In this document: positions 13,448 through 25,088 of the stretch, in pieces
Position numbering within the stretch: position 1 is the stretch's first letter
How the letters are laid out: each line of letters opens with the position of its first letter
Assembly: GCA_029339505.1 (NCBI GenBank)
Contig: JAQISU010000081.1
Location: 21,849,501-21,913,500, forward strand
Source of the DNA: Unio delphinus
Taxonomy: Eukaryota; Mollusca; Bivalvia; Unionida; Unionidae
Direction: 5' to 3'
DNA: 64,000 bases
Position numbers and translations under genes: made by a program
Notes under the pieces: generated by a model
Told to the model about the DNA's origin: nothing
The model's database searches: none
Seen by the model: only the letters and a program-made list of their open reading frames with translations

Positions 13448-13741
13448 GTGCTCAACCTTACTGATGGAAGGGAGCAACCTGCTAATGTGGTGATCAACGT
13501 CCCTAAAGGGAGGGTGCAACCCAAGGCTACAGTGCTCAACCTTCTTGAAGGGAGGGTGCAATCTGCTGCAACAATACTCAACCTCCTTAGAGTGAGGGAA
13601 CAACCTGTTATCTCAGTGCTCTACATCCCCAACGCGATGGTGCAACCTGCAATAACAGTGATCTACCTCCCTAATGGGCAGGCACAATCAACGGTCACAG
13701 TAATCTACCTCCCCAACAGTAAGGAGCAACCCACTACCTGA
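13448..13741 (+). repeat. 42-bp repeat, exactly 7 units, open frame through all
   Basis: Seven diverged 42-bp units (consensus like GTGCTCAACCTTCTTGAAGG plus GAGGGTGCAACCTGCAACA). The plus strand is open through all seven, giving a 14-residue repeat of the type VLNLLEGRVQPAAT, with no ATG and a stop at the array end. The minus strand is open too. Without a start or neighbouring exon I do not call it a gene, but see findings. Confidence 0.85.
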
Positions 13742-14680
13742 ATTGTGAACGTTATGAGGTTCATGAGAACATTCCATCATCTCCCTACTGGTAGAAGTTG
13801 AATGGCTTTTTGAACATCAAGACCCTTCTTCTAGAGGGGCTTCAACAACAACAACAAATTGTGAGATCTGGAAGAAAAACAAGAAAATTTGGATGAAGAA
13901 GGGGGAAAGTTCTTCCATCTTTGATAATTATAGGTGCTGGAAGACCACAAATTATCAAAAGTGCAAAGTTTTTTCCGAATGAACCAACAGCCCTTGATAC
14001 AGTCTGTGTGTATATCCCATGAGGCCTTCTTGTGGCCACACTGCCCCAGACACTGTTTTGCTGAACTTTTAATTTTTTAATTTTTTTTTTTTTTTAGTGA
14101 TGTGGACCTTTGTTGCTGTGAAACTTGACTTGCCATGAATAAACAAAAGATGGAAATTATAGTTGATGTATTTCCTGATTTATTGAAAGAAACAAGATAT
14201 TCCAGCTCTGTTTATTTGTTTATTAAGGAATCATGCAAATACCTGAATGTCAATGCGAGCATTGTACAAGGTTATAACTTATTTTATCAAGTTGAACATA
14301 CAGATGGTATATTTTCAGCATGAAAATAGATAGCTAAGCAATAGCAACAGGATAAGTAATTGCTGCTATTAAACTGTATGGTTTTTGGGATACATATTAA
14401 TTCCATGTTGTCTGAATATTCTAGCTGGAACTTCAGACGTACCACAGATGTACAGCATACTTATGGCTCTATTTGAGGTACTACCAGATGTATCAAGTGT
14501 TTTCTTCTCTAGGTTTGAAAATCCACTCTGACAGCCATTTACTTGTAGTGCAGTTTTGGCATGCTCTGTTTCTTTAGTCTACACCAGTCTCCTTATACCA
14601 TATGACCTGTATAAGTCACATGATCAACAGTAGTGAAGGCAGTTTCAAACTCAAGTGTGTGTGTGTGTGTGCAAACTTAC

Positions 14681-14846
14681 TTTTTAAATATGACAACATC
14701 GGCAAGTGAAGAAAACATCTGATAGATCCCGGAGGCTTCATTCAGCCTCTTTAATATGGCAGCTAGTAAATTTGTAACAGGCTGTGTGGTGATTGGCCAA
14801 GGGACCTGGTGATACCTCCATTCCAGCAAACGATGTAAGGCACGAG
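14681..14846 (-). CDS. FOXRED2: FOXRED2 internal exon
   Basis: A 166-bp exon from a TTTCAG acceptor to AAAAA|GTAAGT. It completes the alanine after FRYT and reads ARALHRLLEWRYHQVPWP, then later LNEASGIYQMFSSLADVV. The NEASGLYQMFxxLAD run is characteristic of FOXRED2. Both splice phases agree with the neighbouring exons. A short (TG)n tract lies just past the donor at 14655-14671. No frame damage is seen, which supports a functional gene. Confidence 0.93.
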
Positions 14847-15199
14847 CTGAAATGATCATTTGATATATTGTACCATCTATAACATCTATAATTGAATATG
14901 CTCAATAATAAATGGCTGTGAAATATAACTTATTGTACAAAGTCAATCAATTTTGAAATATTCAATTATTTTACACAGGGTAAATGTAAAATCATTATAG
15001 GTAGGATTTATTTACATATATCATTTCCATGTTATCATGCCAAGCTTCTCCACCACATATATTCACTTAAAAGCCAAGTCAAACTACAATCAACAAAGAT
15101 CCCGATCTGCTGTTACTTCCAAAAAACTGCACAGACCCTGATCTGACAGTGCTTTATGCAATGGTAGATCTGGCTCTATTCAGTTTGCAGTTGGACTCT

Positions 15200-15895
15200 T
15201 TCTCTTCACTCTTCTTGGACCTGTTTTCTTCATTTTATACACCCAGCCACTCTAAGGTGTCATAGATTTTCATCTAGTGTCTTGCCAATTGTAAGTTGAT
15301 GACACCCAAATATATAAGTCTAGCCACTTCAAAAAGTTAAAAATACATCTGCTTGGAGCATTTTTAGAGTACCTCAATCAGAGCACACCTCACCACTGCT
15401 CCGTACCCTACACTGACTATAAATTTGATACAGAATCAAACAAAAAATTTATTCTCTGTGCTATGTTTCACCAACAGACTCCAATCCAACATACCTATCC
15501 GGCCTCACCCATGTGCATACACCAGCAAGATCCTTACGCTCCTCTTCTGGCAATCGTATACTCATTGTTCGCACTATGAAAAAACGAAGTCATATAGACA
15601 ACGTTCTTTTGCATACCAGGGCCCAGCAATGTGGAACAAATTGCCCATTGAAATTAGACACAAAGACACAGTGATCCCTTTTAAGAGTGTTCTTAAAACT
15701 CACCTTTTTCAACTATAACAACAAACGTAAAGACCTAATAATGTTTCATATCTTAAATATTTTCAGCAATTTTTTGTTTTCCAATTGCATGTTTTTTTGT
15801 TTTTTTTCTATAGTAATATCATTATAGATGTTGTAAAGCACTTGGAGCTTCTAAAGATTTGGCGCTATACAAAGTCCTCATTATTATTAAAAGCA
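15200..15895 (+). pseudogene. non-LTR retrotransposon remnant (reverse transcriptase tail and 3' end)
   Basis: Near 15215-15320 the plus strand reads LGPVFFILYTQPL, then QL*VDDTQIYKS, a degraded version of the RT palm with YADD. After a deletion, 15560-15715 reads SYRQRSFAYQGPAMWNKLP and FKSVLKTHLF, the usual C-terminal end of LINE RT proteins. The 3' end has the TTGTAAAGCACTTGGAGC...GGCGCTATACAAAG...TTATTATT signature of such elements. Stops and deletions make it non-functional. It lies antisense to FOXRED2 within its intron. Confidence 0.82.
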
Positions 15896-16159
15896 AGTAA
15901 ATATGTTATATCAAGATGCTCAATACAGTGGTGGCTAAAGGACAGAACTCAATATGGCATAACCAATCTTAATTCTGATTTAAAAAAATTAAAAACAATA
16001 TAAATAAGAAATAATAATAAAAAAAAGGATGGAATACTTTACTATATCCTGTAAAAAATACACATACACACACAAAATAAAGAAATTAATTTGTGAAAGA
16101 TGAATCAGTCAATACTAATATTAAAATGTGATAATTTTTGTTCAAACACATATATGTAG

Positions 16160-16564
16160 TTGCTAAGTTATAATTAAACTGATCCACACTAAGCCTTCAC
16201 AAAATTACTGTAAATTACCATAATATATGTAAAATATTTACCTGTGTATCTAAATCCTGTATGTACATGTAATTATTCATTATTAATATAATCCAGTTAC
16301 ATTAAGCTTAGACCTAATTGCTGTTAATTACAATAATATACATAAAATATTGACCTGTGTATCTAAAGCCTGTATGTACTTGTAATTATTAATTAGTAAT
16401 ATAATCTAGTTACATTAAGCCTAGACCTAATTGCTATTAATTACCTTAATATATGTAAAATATTAACTGTGTATCTAAAGCCTGTATGTACATGTAATTA
16501 TTAATTATTAATATAATCCAGTTACATTAAGCTTAGACATAATTACTATACATTACCATAATAT
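16160..16564. repeat. 113-bp array, left part (three units)
   Basis: Unit includes TAATATATGTAAAATATT, (G/T)ACCTGTGTATCTAAA(G/T)CC, TGTATGTACATGTAATTATT and ACATTAAGC(C/T)TAGAC. Units are spaced 113 bp apart at CCTGTGTATC 16241, 16354 and about 16467. On the gene strand each unit carries a copy of the end of the FOXRED2 exon at 18499 and its splice donor. Confidence 0.93.
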
Positions 16565-17994
16565 AGTGGGACCCAGCTATAACACGGTAGTTGGGAGCCA
16601 TAGAATCCGACCGTGTTATGAACTGAACCGTGTTATAAGCAACCATGTACAATACCATCACATTTTTGGATTTAATTGGTGTGTGTGTGTGTGTACATAA
16701 AGATGGGTGTGAAAATGCATGGCACAATTACAATTTTTGATCAATATATATTAAGTGAAAGAAAACATTTGCTGTGGTAACAGAAATTGCAGATATAATA
16801 TATTACTTTATTCAGAGAACCATGCATTGGTACATACACGTCTAATTTATTAATACATGTATAATCTATTCCATGAAAAGAGTATCAACACCGTGTACTC
16901 ACCAGCGAATCTTGTAACATACATTGAATCCATAATACAAATATTTCCATTGAAAATATCCACACACGGATGTAAACTATTCAATAATTTTGTCACAGAT
17001 CATTATGTGACTGAATTCAATGAAAAGAAAATAACAAAAATTACGTAACGGGTGTACTTAATGAATGATGAAATAGTATGTCCGAAGATTAATGAATGGT
17101 GTCTGTTTACATTTTATACCACTACATTTCTCATCTGTCAATAGTTATTATTTTTTGAAAAACTGTGAGTTTTAGCTGCTTTCTGCTAATGTCACATTTG
17201 CTCTAGGCAAAGTCAATTATAGTTCTCAGTTGCAGAATTTGAATTTACTAGTGAACAGATTGCATAAAACAACACCGCCAAGTCACGCGCACATGTTGGT
17301 GGCTTTTGTTTCTTTGATGCTGTATAAATCGTTTCCCCCTGATTTGAACAAGTTTAGCTTGGCAGTTCACTTTGATGATAAACAATGTACTTAAATTAAT
17401 TGATTTATACATTAAGGTGAGAATCTTTTATCAACCACTGCATTGGCTGTTGCTTAGTTGTGTATAAAATTAATAGAACATATATCAAAGATTATTAGAG
17501 CAACAATTGTATTCGGAATGCATTCAAGACAAACACAAAGTAGACACGATGGCTTCATTGCTCAGGGATCAGTAATAATAATATTGACACTTATGAGCTG
17601 TCATTTTTTAACAATAAACAAAGATCAAAGTTCTCAGTAAGAACAGCAATTAGTTTGTATTTCCGATGTTTATTTTGGCACAAAACTAGAAGAAATTTGT
17701 TAATTTTTGAAATTTTAGGAGCCATACAACGATTATTTTATATTCGAATTTGTGTGTGATAACCTCCCCAAAATGATAATACATTTTCTACACGTTCTTT
17801 TTTGCACTTTTTAGATGAGTATGAGAATGATAATTAAACTCTTGACGTATTTTATTTTTCACACTTAAAAGATTGTTTTTTTGGCTTTTGAGAAAAATAC
17901 CTGTAATAAATTACCTGAAATTTCGGGAGCCATGCCACGATCGCGTTATATCCGAATTCGTGTTATAATGGGGCATGTTACAGCGGGGTCCCAC

Positions 17995-17995
<1 letters not shown>
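16565..17995. mobile_element. 1.4-kb non-autonomous inverted-repeat element, copy 1
   Basis: Ends AGTGGGACCCAGCTATAACAC on the left and AGTGGGACCCCGCTGTAAC on the right read inward, preceded by TA, suggesting a TA target as in Tc1/mariner or pogo-like elements. The element interrupts the 113-bp array: array sequence resumes at about 18056 after a (TA)n run. No transposase is seen. Extended homology to 23900-28740 shows it is a family rather than a one-off. Confidence 0.8.

Positions 17996-18000
<5 letters not shown>

Positions 18001-18056
<56 letters not shown>
18001..18056. repeat. (TA)n microsatellite
   Basis: About 50 bases of TA repeats, starting from GTGTGTGT right after the right end of the element at 16565-17995. 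Confidence 0.97.
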
Positions 18057-18060
<4 letters not shown>

Positions 18061-18498
18061 TATTGACCATTGTATCTAAAGCCTGTATGTACATGTAATT
18101 ATTAATTAGTAATATATTCCATTTACATTAAGCCTAGACATAATTACTGTAAATTACCATAATATATGTAAAATATTTACCTGAGTATCTAAATCCTGTA
18201 TGTACATGTAATTATTAATTAATAATATAATCCATTTACATTAAGCCTAGACCTAATTACTGTAAATTACCATAATATATGTAAAATATTAACCTGTGTA
18301 TCTAAATCCTGTATGTACATGTAATTATTAATTACTAATATAATCCATTTACATTAAGCCTAGACATAATTACCATAATATATGTAAAATATTAACTGTA
18401 TATATAAAGCCTGTATGTACATGTAATTATTAATTAGTAATATAATCCATTTACATTAAGCCTTGACATAATTACCATAATATATGTAAAATATTGAC
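18056..18498. repeat. 113-bp array, right part, merging into the FOXRED2 exon
   Basis: Further units at about 18067, 18180, 18293 and 18395. The next repeat start at 18499 is the real FOXRED2 exon end. The first three steps are 113 bp and the last two about 102-104 bp through a small deletion. The array was split by the element at 16565-17995. Confidence 0.93.
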
Positions 18499-18662
18499 CT
18501 GTGTATCTAAAGCCATGAATAAAACCTCCAGCTGACTTGCGGAAGTCAAGGGAGTGGCTGGCAGTTCCTGCAACAAACATCCCTTTTGCGCTGACGGACT
18601 CGTAATCATACCCAATGGCTGGGTATTTCTTGCCTCTTCCATTACCCATTTTAAATGAGGAT
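18499..18662 (-). CDS. FOXRED2: FOXRED2 internal exon (GTASHS / [10 protein letters not shown])
   Basis: A 164-bp exon from a TTTAG acceptor to ACACAG|GTCAAT. It encodes [19 protein letters not shown], then [17 protein letters not shown] and FIHGFRYT. This GTASHS(V/L)D(Y/F)[14 protein letters not shown] block is the most recognisable FOXRED2 signature and fixes the identity. The donor GTCAAT is weaker than consensus. The last 16 exon bases plus the donor recur in the tandem array that fills the downstream intron (see findings). The intron upstream is 648 bp; the one downstream is 3.65 kb. Confidence 0.95.
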
Positions 18663-19310
18663 CTAAATTAAAATGTGGAATTTGTAAATATCAAATTACT
18701 TGCTGCATGTTTCAATAAAATGTTTGCAATTAAATATTCACACTTTTATAGTTTTACAAACATTTTTCTATAATCTGTTACTTTCTATGGGTTGATATAC
18801 ATTTGCCTAATACAGAAATATCTCACACAACTTAATCATACCAAAGGAAAAGTGGAAGTTTGTATTTATATTACCAGAACCACATTTCAGGGAAGTAAAA
18901 CTGACTCTTTATAATACACGAGTTCTGTAGCATTAAAACACTGCATGATAGACTTTTCCCCCCACAAATACCATATATACTCATATACAAGTTGAGTCCA
19001 ATAGCAACAACATAAAGCATAAATCTCCCATCACATGATGCTAAAAGATTTTACTGTCCATATTGTAGTTTTTGATGAACTACAAGCATCAAATACAAAT
19101 TGTGCTCACTTACAAAATAAATGTCAATCATAACTGATGCCAAGTTATTATAATAAAAAAAAATTAGCGTATCACTTTCACTTACAGTTCTGTCATGGAT
19201 AATGTTAAAAAATAAATGTCAAAACTACGTCAAATGTGCTCTTGTATAAGATTTCCTCATTTTTAAGATAAAATAAGCTAGTAAGTAAATTACATAACAT
19301 GCATACTTAC

Positions 19311-19550
19311 AAGTTAAAGATACCATTATCAAACTTGAATCCAAGACATCGTATGATTTTGTCATAGGGTTCCCTCATGGCAAAGTTGTCATACATATAA
19401 TCTATTGATTCTCCCATATCTTCCATATGATTGACTTGCAGATGGAATTTGTCCTCGATTTTTATAATCCTCACCTCATCCAATCCTGCCTCCAGAATTC
19501 CATCCAAAGACTTGAGCTGGTACGTATCCAGAAGGTCATTATTTACTGCT
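19311..19550 (-). CDS. FOXRED2: FOXRED2 internal exon
   Basis: A 240-bp exon between a TTACAG acceptor and an AACTT|GTAAGT donor. It continues DLR with AVNNDLLDTYQLKSLDG, then DNFAMREPYDKIIRCLGFKFD near the end. The IRCLG(W/F)xFD block is typical of FOXRED2 and related flavin monooxygenase-like proteins, where this region closes the nucleotide-binding domain. Its upstream intron is 15.7 kb and holds most of the transposable elements of the window. The donor phase (two bases) matches the next exon at 18662. Confidence 0.93.
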
Positions 19551-21686
19551 CTGTAACAAAAATACAGACGTCTTCAAAGATGTAAACAACCAATGGTTTA
19601 ACATCTAGACTTTCCAAGCCCTAAAATTTCCACAAGTCCATCATTTTATCAAGACCATAATACAGATTTACATATGGAGGAAAATGTAGGATTTTGGGTG
19701 GGTGGGTGTGCAACTAATTGTAATGCTCTAATACTTACCTGTTGCTATTGCATAGCTGGCTCTTTTCCTGACAGAAAATACCCCAACTATATGATAAGAA
19801 TTCATCATTCTTCTATTGTATTAATCAGAAGATTCTATAAAAGTCTAATGCACACACCCCCCTTCCTGATAAGTTGCCCATGTACACTGTGCTTCATTAT
19901 ATGTTAGGATGGAGTGCAAATCAGTGTGGGGCTGGGGGAGGGAATCTAGAAATAGCAACAAGTGAGCATTACAGAATGAAAATGAATTGTATCCCCATCA
20001 TAACTGAATTTTTAATATCAGTAATATATACCTGTTGCTATTGTGTGGCTGAATTTGTCAGTCTGGTGGGATGCTTATGAATCCACAATTGACCAATAAA
20101 AACGAACACAAGGAATACCTACTCTCATTACAGAACTGAAGGCTGCTTCTAGATGGTATCTGCATGGGCCACTTTTTGAACTACAACAATCACACCCAAT
20201 GAAAATATGCCTACTCTTTGGTAAGCTAATTAATGAAGGTAAAAGGAGGAGATGGTAGTGTGAAATGCCAAAACAGAGCTTTCATCAGTGCCTCCAGAGA
20301 AAAATGAATTAAGCCCATATGTAGCAGTGGCTTCAACATGATTAGCTTAAAGTTTCATGAAAAACAGGTCTCTATTGGTCAGGGACTTAGAAGCTACAGC
20401 TGTGTCTTGATAGTTATTGTAATTCACATGGTGTTAGGACAAATTTTCTACTATGCCAATCACACAAAAATCTTTAATTGGCATTGCTAAAATTAGATGC
20501 AGATTTTCTCCTGGAATGAATGATGCACTTGGTAACTTTGTCTGAAAACTTCTCTTTGCACAAAGACCATTTGAGATAAGCCAATAATGTAGTGGAGAAT
20601 CTGTAGGTTGTTGTGTGAAACAGCCCTTATATTGCATCATTATGTTCTTCCTCTGGGGTAATGTTCTGGGATGGTTCACCAGTGAGATTATTGAACCATA
20701 ATCTCTGGAGCTGCAGAGGTGATATCAAATTAGCCGAGCAGTTGAGTTCCAATCTTTATGAAGTAACTATGGGATCCTGGTCAGGGATTGAGCAAAGGTA
20801 AAAGGTGATTTCAAGTTTGTCCTTGTAGCAAACAAGTCATCCAGTTGGGTCCTCCAAAGTTTGAACATTGAGTCTGCCATAGATTGATGTAGAGATGTTT
20901 CTATGATAGTATATCTTTTCCTTCATAGACTAAATTAAATTCTGTCAAAATATTTTTTTTTGCCAGGAATGTGGTGAACTCAGGCTTACTCCTTCCAAGC
21001 CTCCCTAGTGAAGCAGATTCCAAACCTCTATGCAGTGAAAAGATGCATGTGCCCCCTTGTCTCCTGTCGTATGCTAACATAGATGTGTTCTTGGATATTT
21101 AAGTAAATACCTACCCTAGCAAGAAATAAGTCTCAATAAAATTAGTATGCTGACACTCCTGTGGTGTGAGATATTAAAATGCAAGGTAATACTTGTACAA
21201 AATGCGAGTATATCTGACAGAGCTCAATTTGATTAGAGCAACTTCTTAATCAGGGGTAATCTCACACACTGAAGACAGTGCACATAAAAAATAAAATTGC
21301 AACAACAACACAAAAAGCTAAGCCGATTCTTCATCAATGTAAATAAAGCAGCCATTAATGCTTGTGACTGAAAATTGAACAAAGGACTGTATACAGGCAA
21401 GGTACCTATGGGGTAGACCAGGGGTGACATAGTGTTTGAGAATCTTCTGGTTCACCTGAAAAGAGGATAAATTCTCCTGAAACAGATGGGTTTATTTCCA
21501 TCTTGAAAGAAAACAGCTATTCAATAGTAACAGGTACATATTACAGATATCATTAAACATGGGTTTACATATAGGGCCTGGATAGTGATTTTGAACTTGC
21601 TTTGCAAATTTTTGGTCCAAGGTTTGATCTTTTATTCTAGTGTGTGTAGTATATATGTAACAACTTTTAATTCGATTAACCCAAAC

Positions 21687-21736
<50 letters not shown>

Positions 21737-23899
21737 ATAAAGGTGGCTTTTATTTAGTAAACATTTTCTTCCTTGTATAATACATGACTGAATATTATAC
21801 AGTAATGAAGTTAACATATGTGCCAGTATTCTGTAGACGCCGTTCCATTTTATGGTAGCATTTTAAACCACTGAACATAAAAGTGTCAATGAAAATGTTT
21901 GTTCTAAACAGCAAAATATCAGTTTCTAACAATGGTCTTAAGTGTGATAAATTATTGAACAGTAAAAATTTCAAATTGGAAGCAATTTTGTGAACTAGGT
22001 AAATAAAGCATTCCCAACATCTCGATCAACTTGAAGGGTTAAATGCAAAATATTCATATTTATTTGTATTTAATTATGTTAGTGGCAGAAGTAGTCAAAA
22101 ATGATCATACATCAAATACTCAGACTAGGCAAGTGGATAAAAGAAACATTGTGTATTTTCACTTGAGTTTGCACTATGCATTTAAGCACAACATCCAGTT
22201 TCACCAAACATATCAAATTTTCTTCCTCGTAATTAGAAATCTGAATATCTCCTTGACATAAAACTGTCAATCTTAGATGACACAACTTTTACCTAATATT
22301 AGCAGACGATGATGATAGAAATAGTCTCTTAATACCTTTTTTAGGCAGCGTAGACCCAGATCTGCCATCACATTATACAAATACTGTTTGCTCAAAATTT
22401 TAGGCAAAAAGTACAATTTGAACCCTGAGCAGCAGATACATTATCTGGGTCTATGCTGTTGACAGTTCAGTGTGATGAAACATAAATCAATACTGTTACA
22501 TGATTCGCACAATGAATACTTTTTCATAGGTCATGCAATTCATGGTAATTCATCATATTTCACCATCAAGACACAATATTTATATGGGATCATGAAACTG
22601 AAATGGTGTTTTCTCTATATTAAAACAATATTTTCACTGTACTAAAGAAACTGAAATTCAAAGCTGCACTAATTCATGTAATATAACATATAGACCATTG
22701 TTCCAGTATTTAAGACATTTTATGACATTGTTTCTGTCATAAATATAAAAGCTGAACACAATAACAACCTTCTAATTCATAAAGTATTCTATAACTTTAA
22801 ATAATCAATTCTGAGTACCAATTATTCAAGCATGTAGTTGTGGCAACTTGAATTACTGTGATGCTGACAAGGTTGGCAGTAATGCGCATACTCCCCGACA
22901 ATCTTAAACTTTTTTTTATTGTGTCTTTGGATTTAATTGATAAAAGTAACAAGGTTAAACATGAAAGAAAATAAAAATAAATGCATATATGATATTCTTT
23001 AAAAAAAACTAAGTAATTATTTCCAAAAAAAGATGTATCATTAGGTAGGGGTGGGGTGCTAATTTCAGATTTTTAAAGCTCTTAGGATTTTGTTTCTTGT
23101 CCAAAAATACATATATTCAGTTATTATCATAAACTATATAAATATGCCACTATGTAATATTTTCAGTTTAAACAATAACTCCAAAATACTGTAATAACTA
23201 TAAAATAGGTGCATATGTGAAAAAAGTATTCAGTGAATATAAGTATTTTTCCATTTGCCTTAAGTAATGAAAAAAGCATATGTAGAAATGAAACTTTCCA
23301 TTCCAAAACCAAATAAAAAAACTTTTTAAGAAAAGTTGCTGACACTTGGGGTAACTCGTTTGGAAATGAACAATTTGTTTCAAAACTAAGTTTTAATCGA
23401 CTAACTATTGTAGTGTAACAACTGGCATGCCATATATGAGCAAATTTTTCTCAATGTTGAGATTCTAAGTGTGATAATATATCTACCGTTAGATCAATGA
23501 AGTTTTAACTTAAACTGAGTGCAGTCCAAATAACTGTAAGCCTGTTGGTGAGAATCAAAACATGCTGACAGCAGACATGTTAAAAAAAGTATTTTGACAG
23601 CTAAAAACATACAAGTGTCATTTAGGTTAACTTTCCTTGGGGTTATATTAACAGCGCAAAGACTCAAAACCTTAGAAAGTTTAGCACAGTTTCTGGAGGT
23701 ACATGTTCAAATTTCACTCATTAAAGAAAATACAATAATATCAAAACTAAATTACCTGGATATCCTTGAAAAGAAATGTAATATATGCAGGAATCCATGC
23801 AGAGTTCGTGAAATACATACAGTATTATGTGTGTGTGTACACGCAGTCCTACATTGGCACAGTTACCATCTTACATCAAGGGACATTAAATGACAAATT
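19551..23899. other. large FOXRED2 intron, left portion
   Basis: Contains short dispersed repeats (19690-19865 with GGGTGGGTGTGC / GGGGGGTGTGTGC inverted ends), an inverted CAGATCT / TATCTGGGTCTA pair at 22350-22450, and the GA microsatellite. No exon signals with protein similarity were found. Confidence 0.55.
21692..21735. repeat. (GA)n microsatellite
   Basis: About 44 bases of uninterrupted AG repeats in the large FOXRED2 intron. Confidence 0.98.
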
Positions 23900-23963
23900 T
23901 ACATGTTTCAGTGAAAACAGATTGCATATATAATATTTTACTTTACTGAGAGAACCACAAATT

Positions 23964-23967
<4 letters not shown>

Positions 23968-24031
<64 letters not shown>
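23968..24031. repeat. (TA)n(TG)n compound microsatellite
   Basis: TA repeats followed directly by TG repeats, within the left part of the second inverted-repeat element copy. The corresponding part of copy 1 also carries a short TG tract. Confidence 0.97.
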
Positions 24032-24035
<4 letters not shown>

Positions 24036-24123
24036 GTTTATATTATACACGTCCAGTTTATAGCATAAAATGTATCAACCCTGTGTACTTAATTACCTGC
24101 TGATCTAGTCATGTGGTGAATCT

Positions 24124-25088
24124 GCAACACATTTAATTCCAAAGAAAATATACACAACACATTTAATTCCATAGAAAATATACACAACACATTTAATTCC
24201 ATAGAAAATATACACTAGACATTAAATTCCATAGAAAATATACACAACACATTTAATTCCATAGAAAATATACAAAACACATTTAATTCCAAAGAAAATA
24301 TACACAACACATTTAATTCCATAGAAAATATACACTAGACATTAAATTCCATAGAAAATATACACAACACATTTAATTCCATAGAAAATATACACAACAC
24401 ATTTAATTCCAAAGAAAATATACACAACACATTTAATTCCAAAGAAAATATACACAACACATTTAATTCCATAGAAAATATACACAACACATTTAATTCC
24501 AAAGAAAATATACACAACACATTTAATTCCATAGAAAATATACACAACACATTTAATTCCATAGAAAATATACACAACACATTTAATTCCATAGAAAATA
24601 TACACAACACATTTAATTCCATAGAAAATATACACAACACATTTAAATCCATAGAAAATATACACAACACATTTAATTCCATAGAAAATATACACAACAC
24701 ATTTAATTCCAAAGAAAATATACACAACACATTTAATTCCATAGAAAATATACACAACACATTTAATTCCATAGAAAATATACACAACACATTTAATTCC
24801 ATAGAAAATATACACAACACATTTAATTCCATAGAAAATATACACAACACATTTAATTCCATAGAAAATATACACAACACATTTAATTCCATAGAAAATA
24901 TACACAACACATTTAATTCCATAGAAAATATACACAACACATTTAATACCATAGAAAATATACACAACACATTTAATTCCATAGAAAATATACACAACAC
25001 ATTTAATTCCATAGAAAATATACACAACACATTTAATTCCAAAGAAAATATACACTAGACATTAAATTCCATAGAAAATATATATAAT
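24124..25088. repeat. 30-bp minisatellite, left arm (about 32 units)
   Basis: Unit AATTCCATAGAAAATATACA plus CAACACATTT, period exactly 30 with few substitutions (ATAG/AAAG, ACACTAGACATTAAA variant units at both array ends). The period is a multiple of three, so long open frames of a 10-residue repeat appear on the minus strand. They have no independent start context and are not called as genes. Confidence 0.97.

Noticed and set aside
12999..13603. Minus-strand frames through the 42-bp repeat and its left flank
   Set aside because: No family similarity. The 42-bp period keeps both strands open, so openness is weak evidence.
16565..17995. Possible transposase gene in the 1.4-kb element
   Set aside because: Only short frames with no DDE or HTH-like motifs; treated as non-autonomous.
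24335..25055. Long minus-strand open frames of about 235 residues made of a 10-residue repeat
   Set aside because: They are the 30-bp minisatellite read in frame. Two frames are open at once, unit substitutions are random and the array lies in a transposon copy within an intron.
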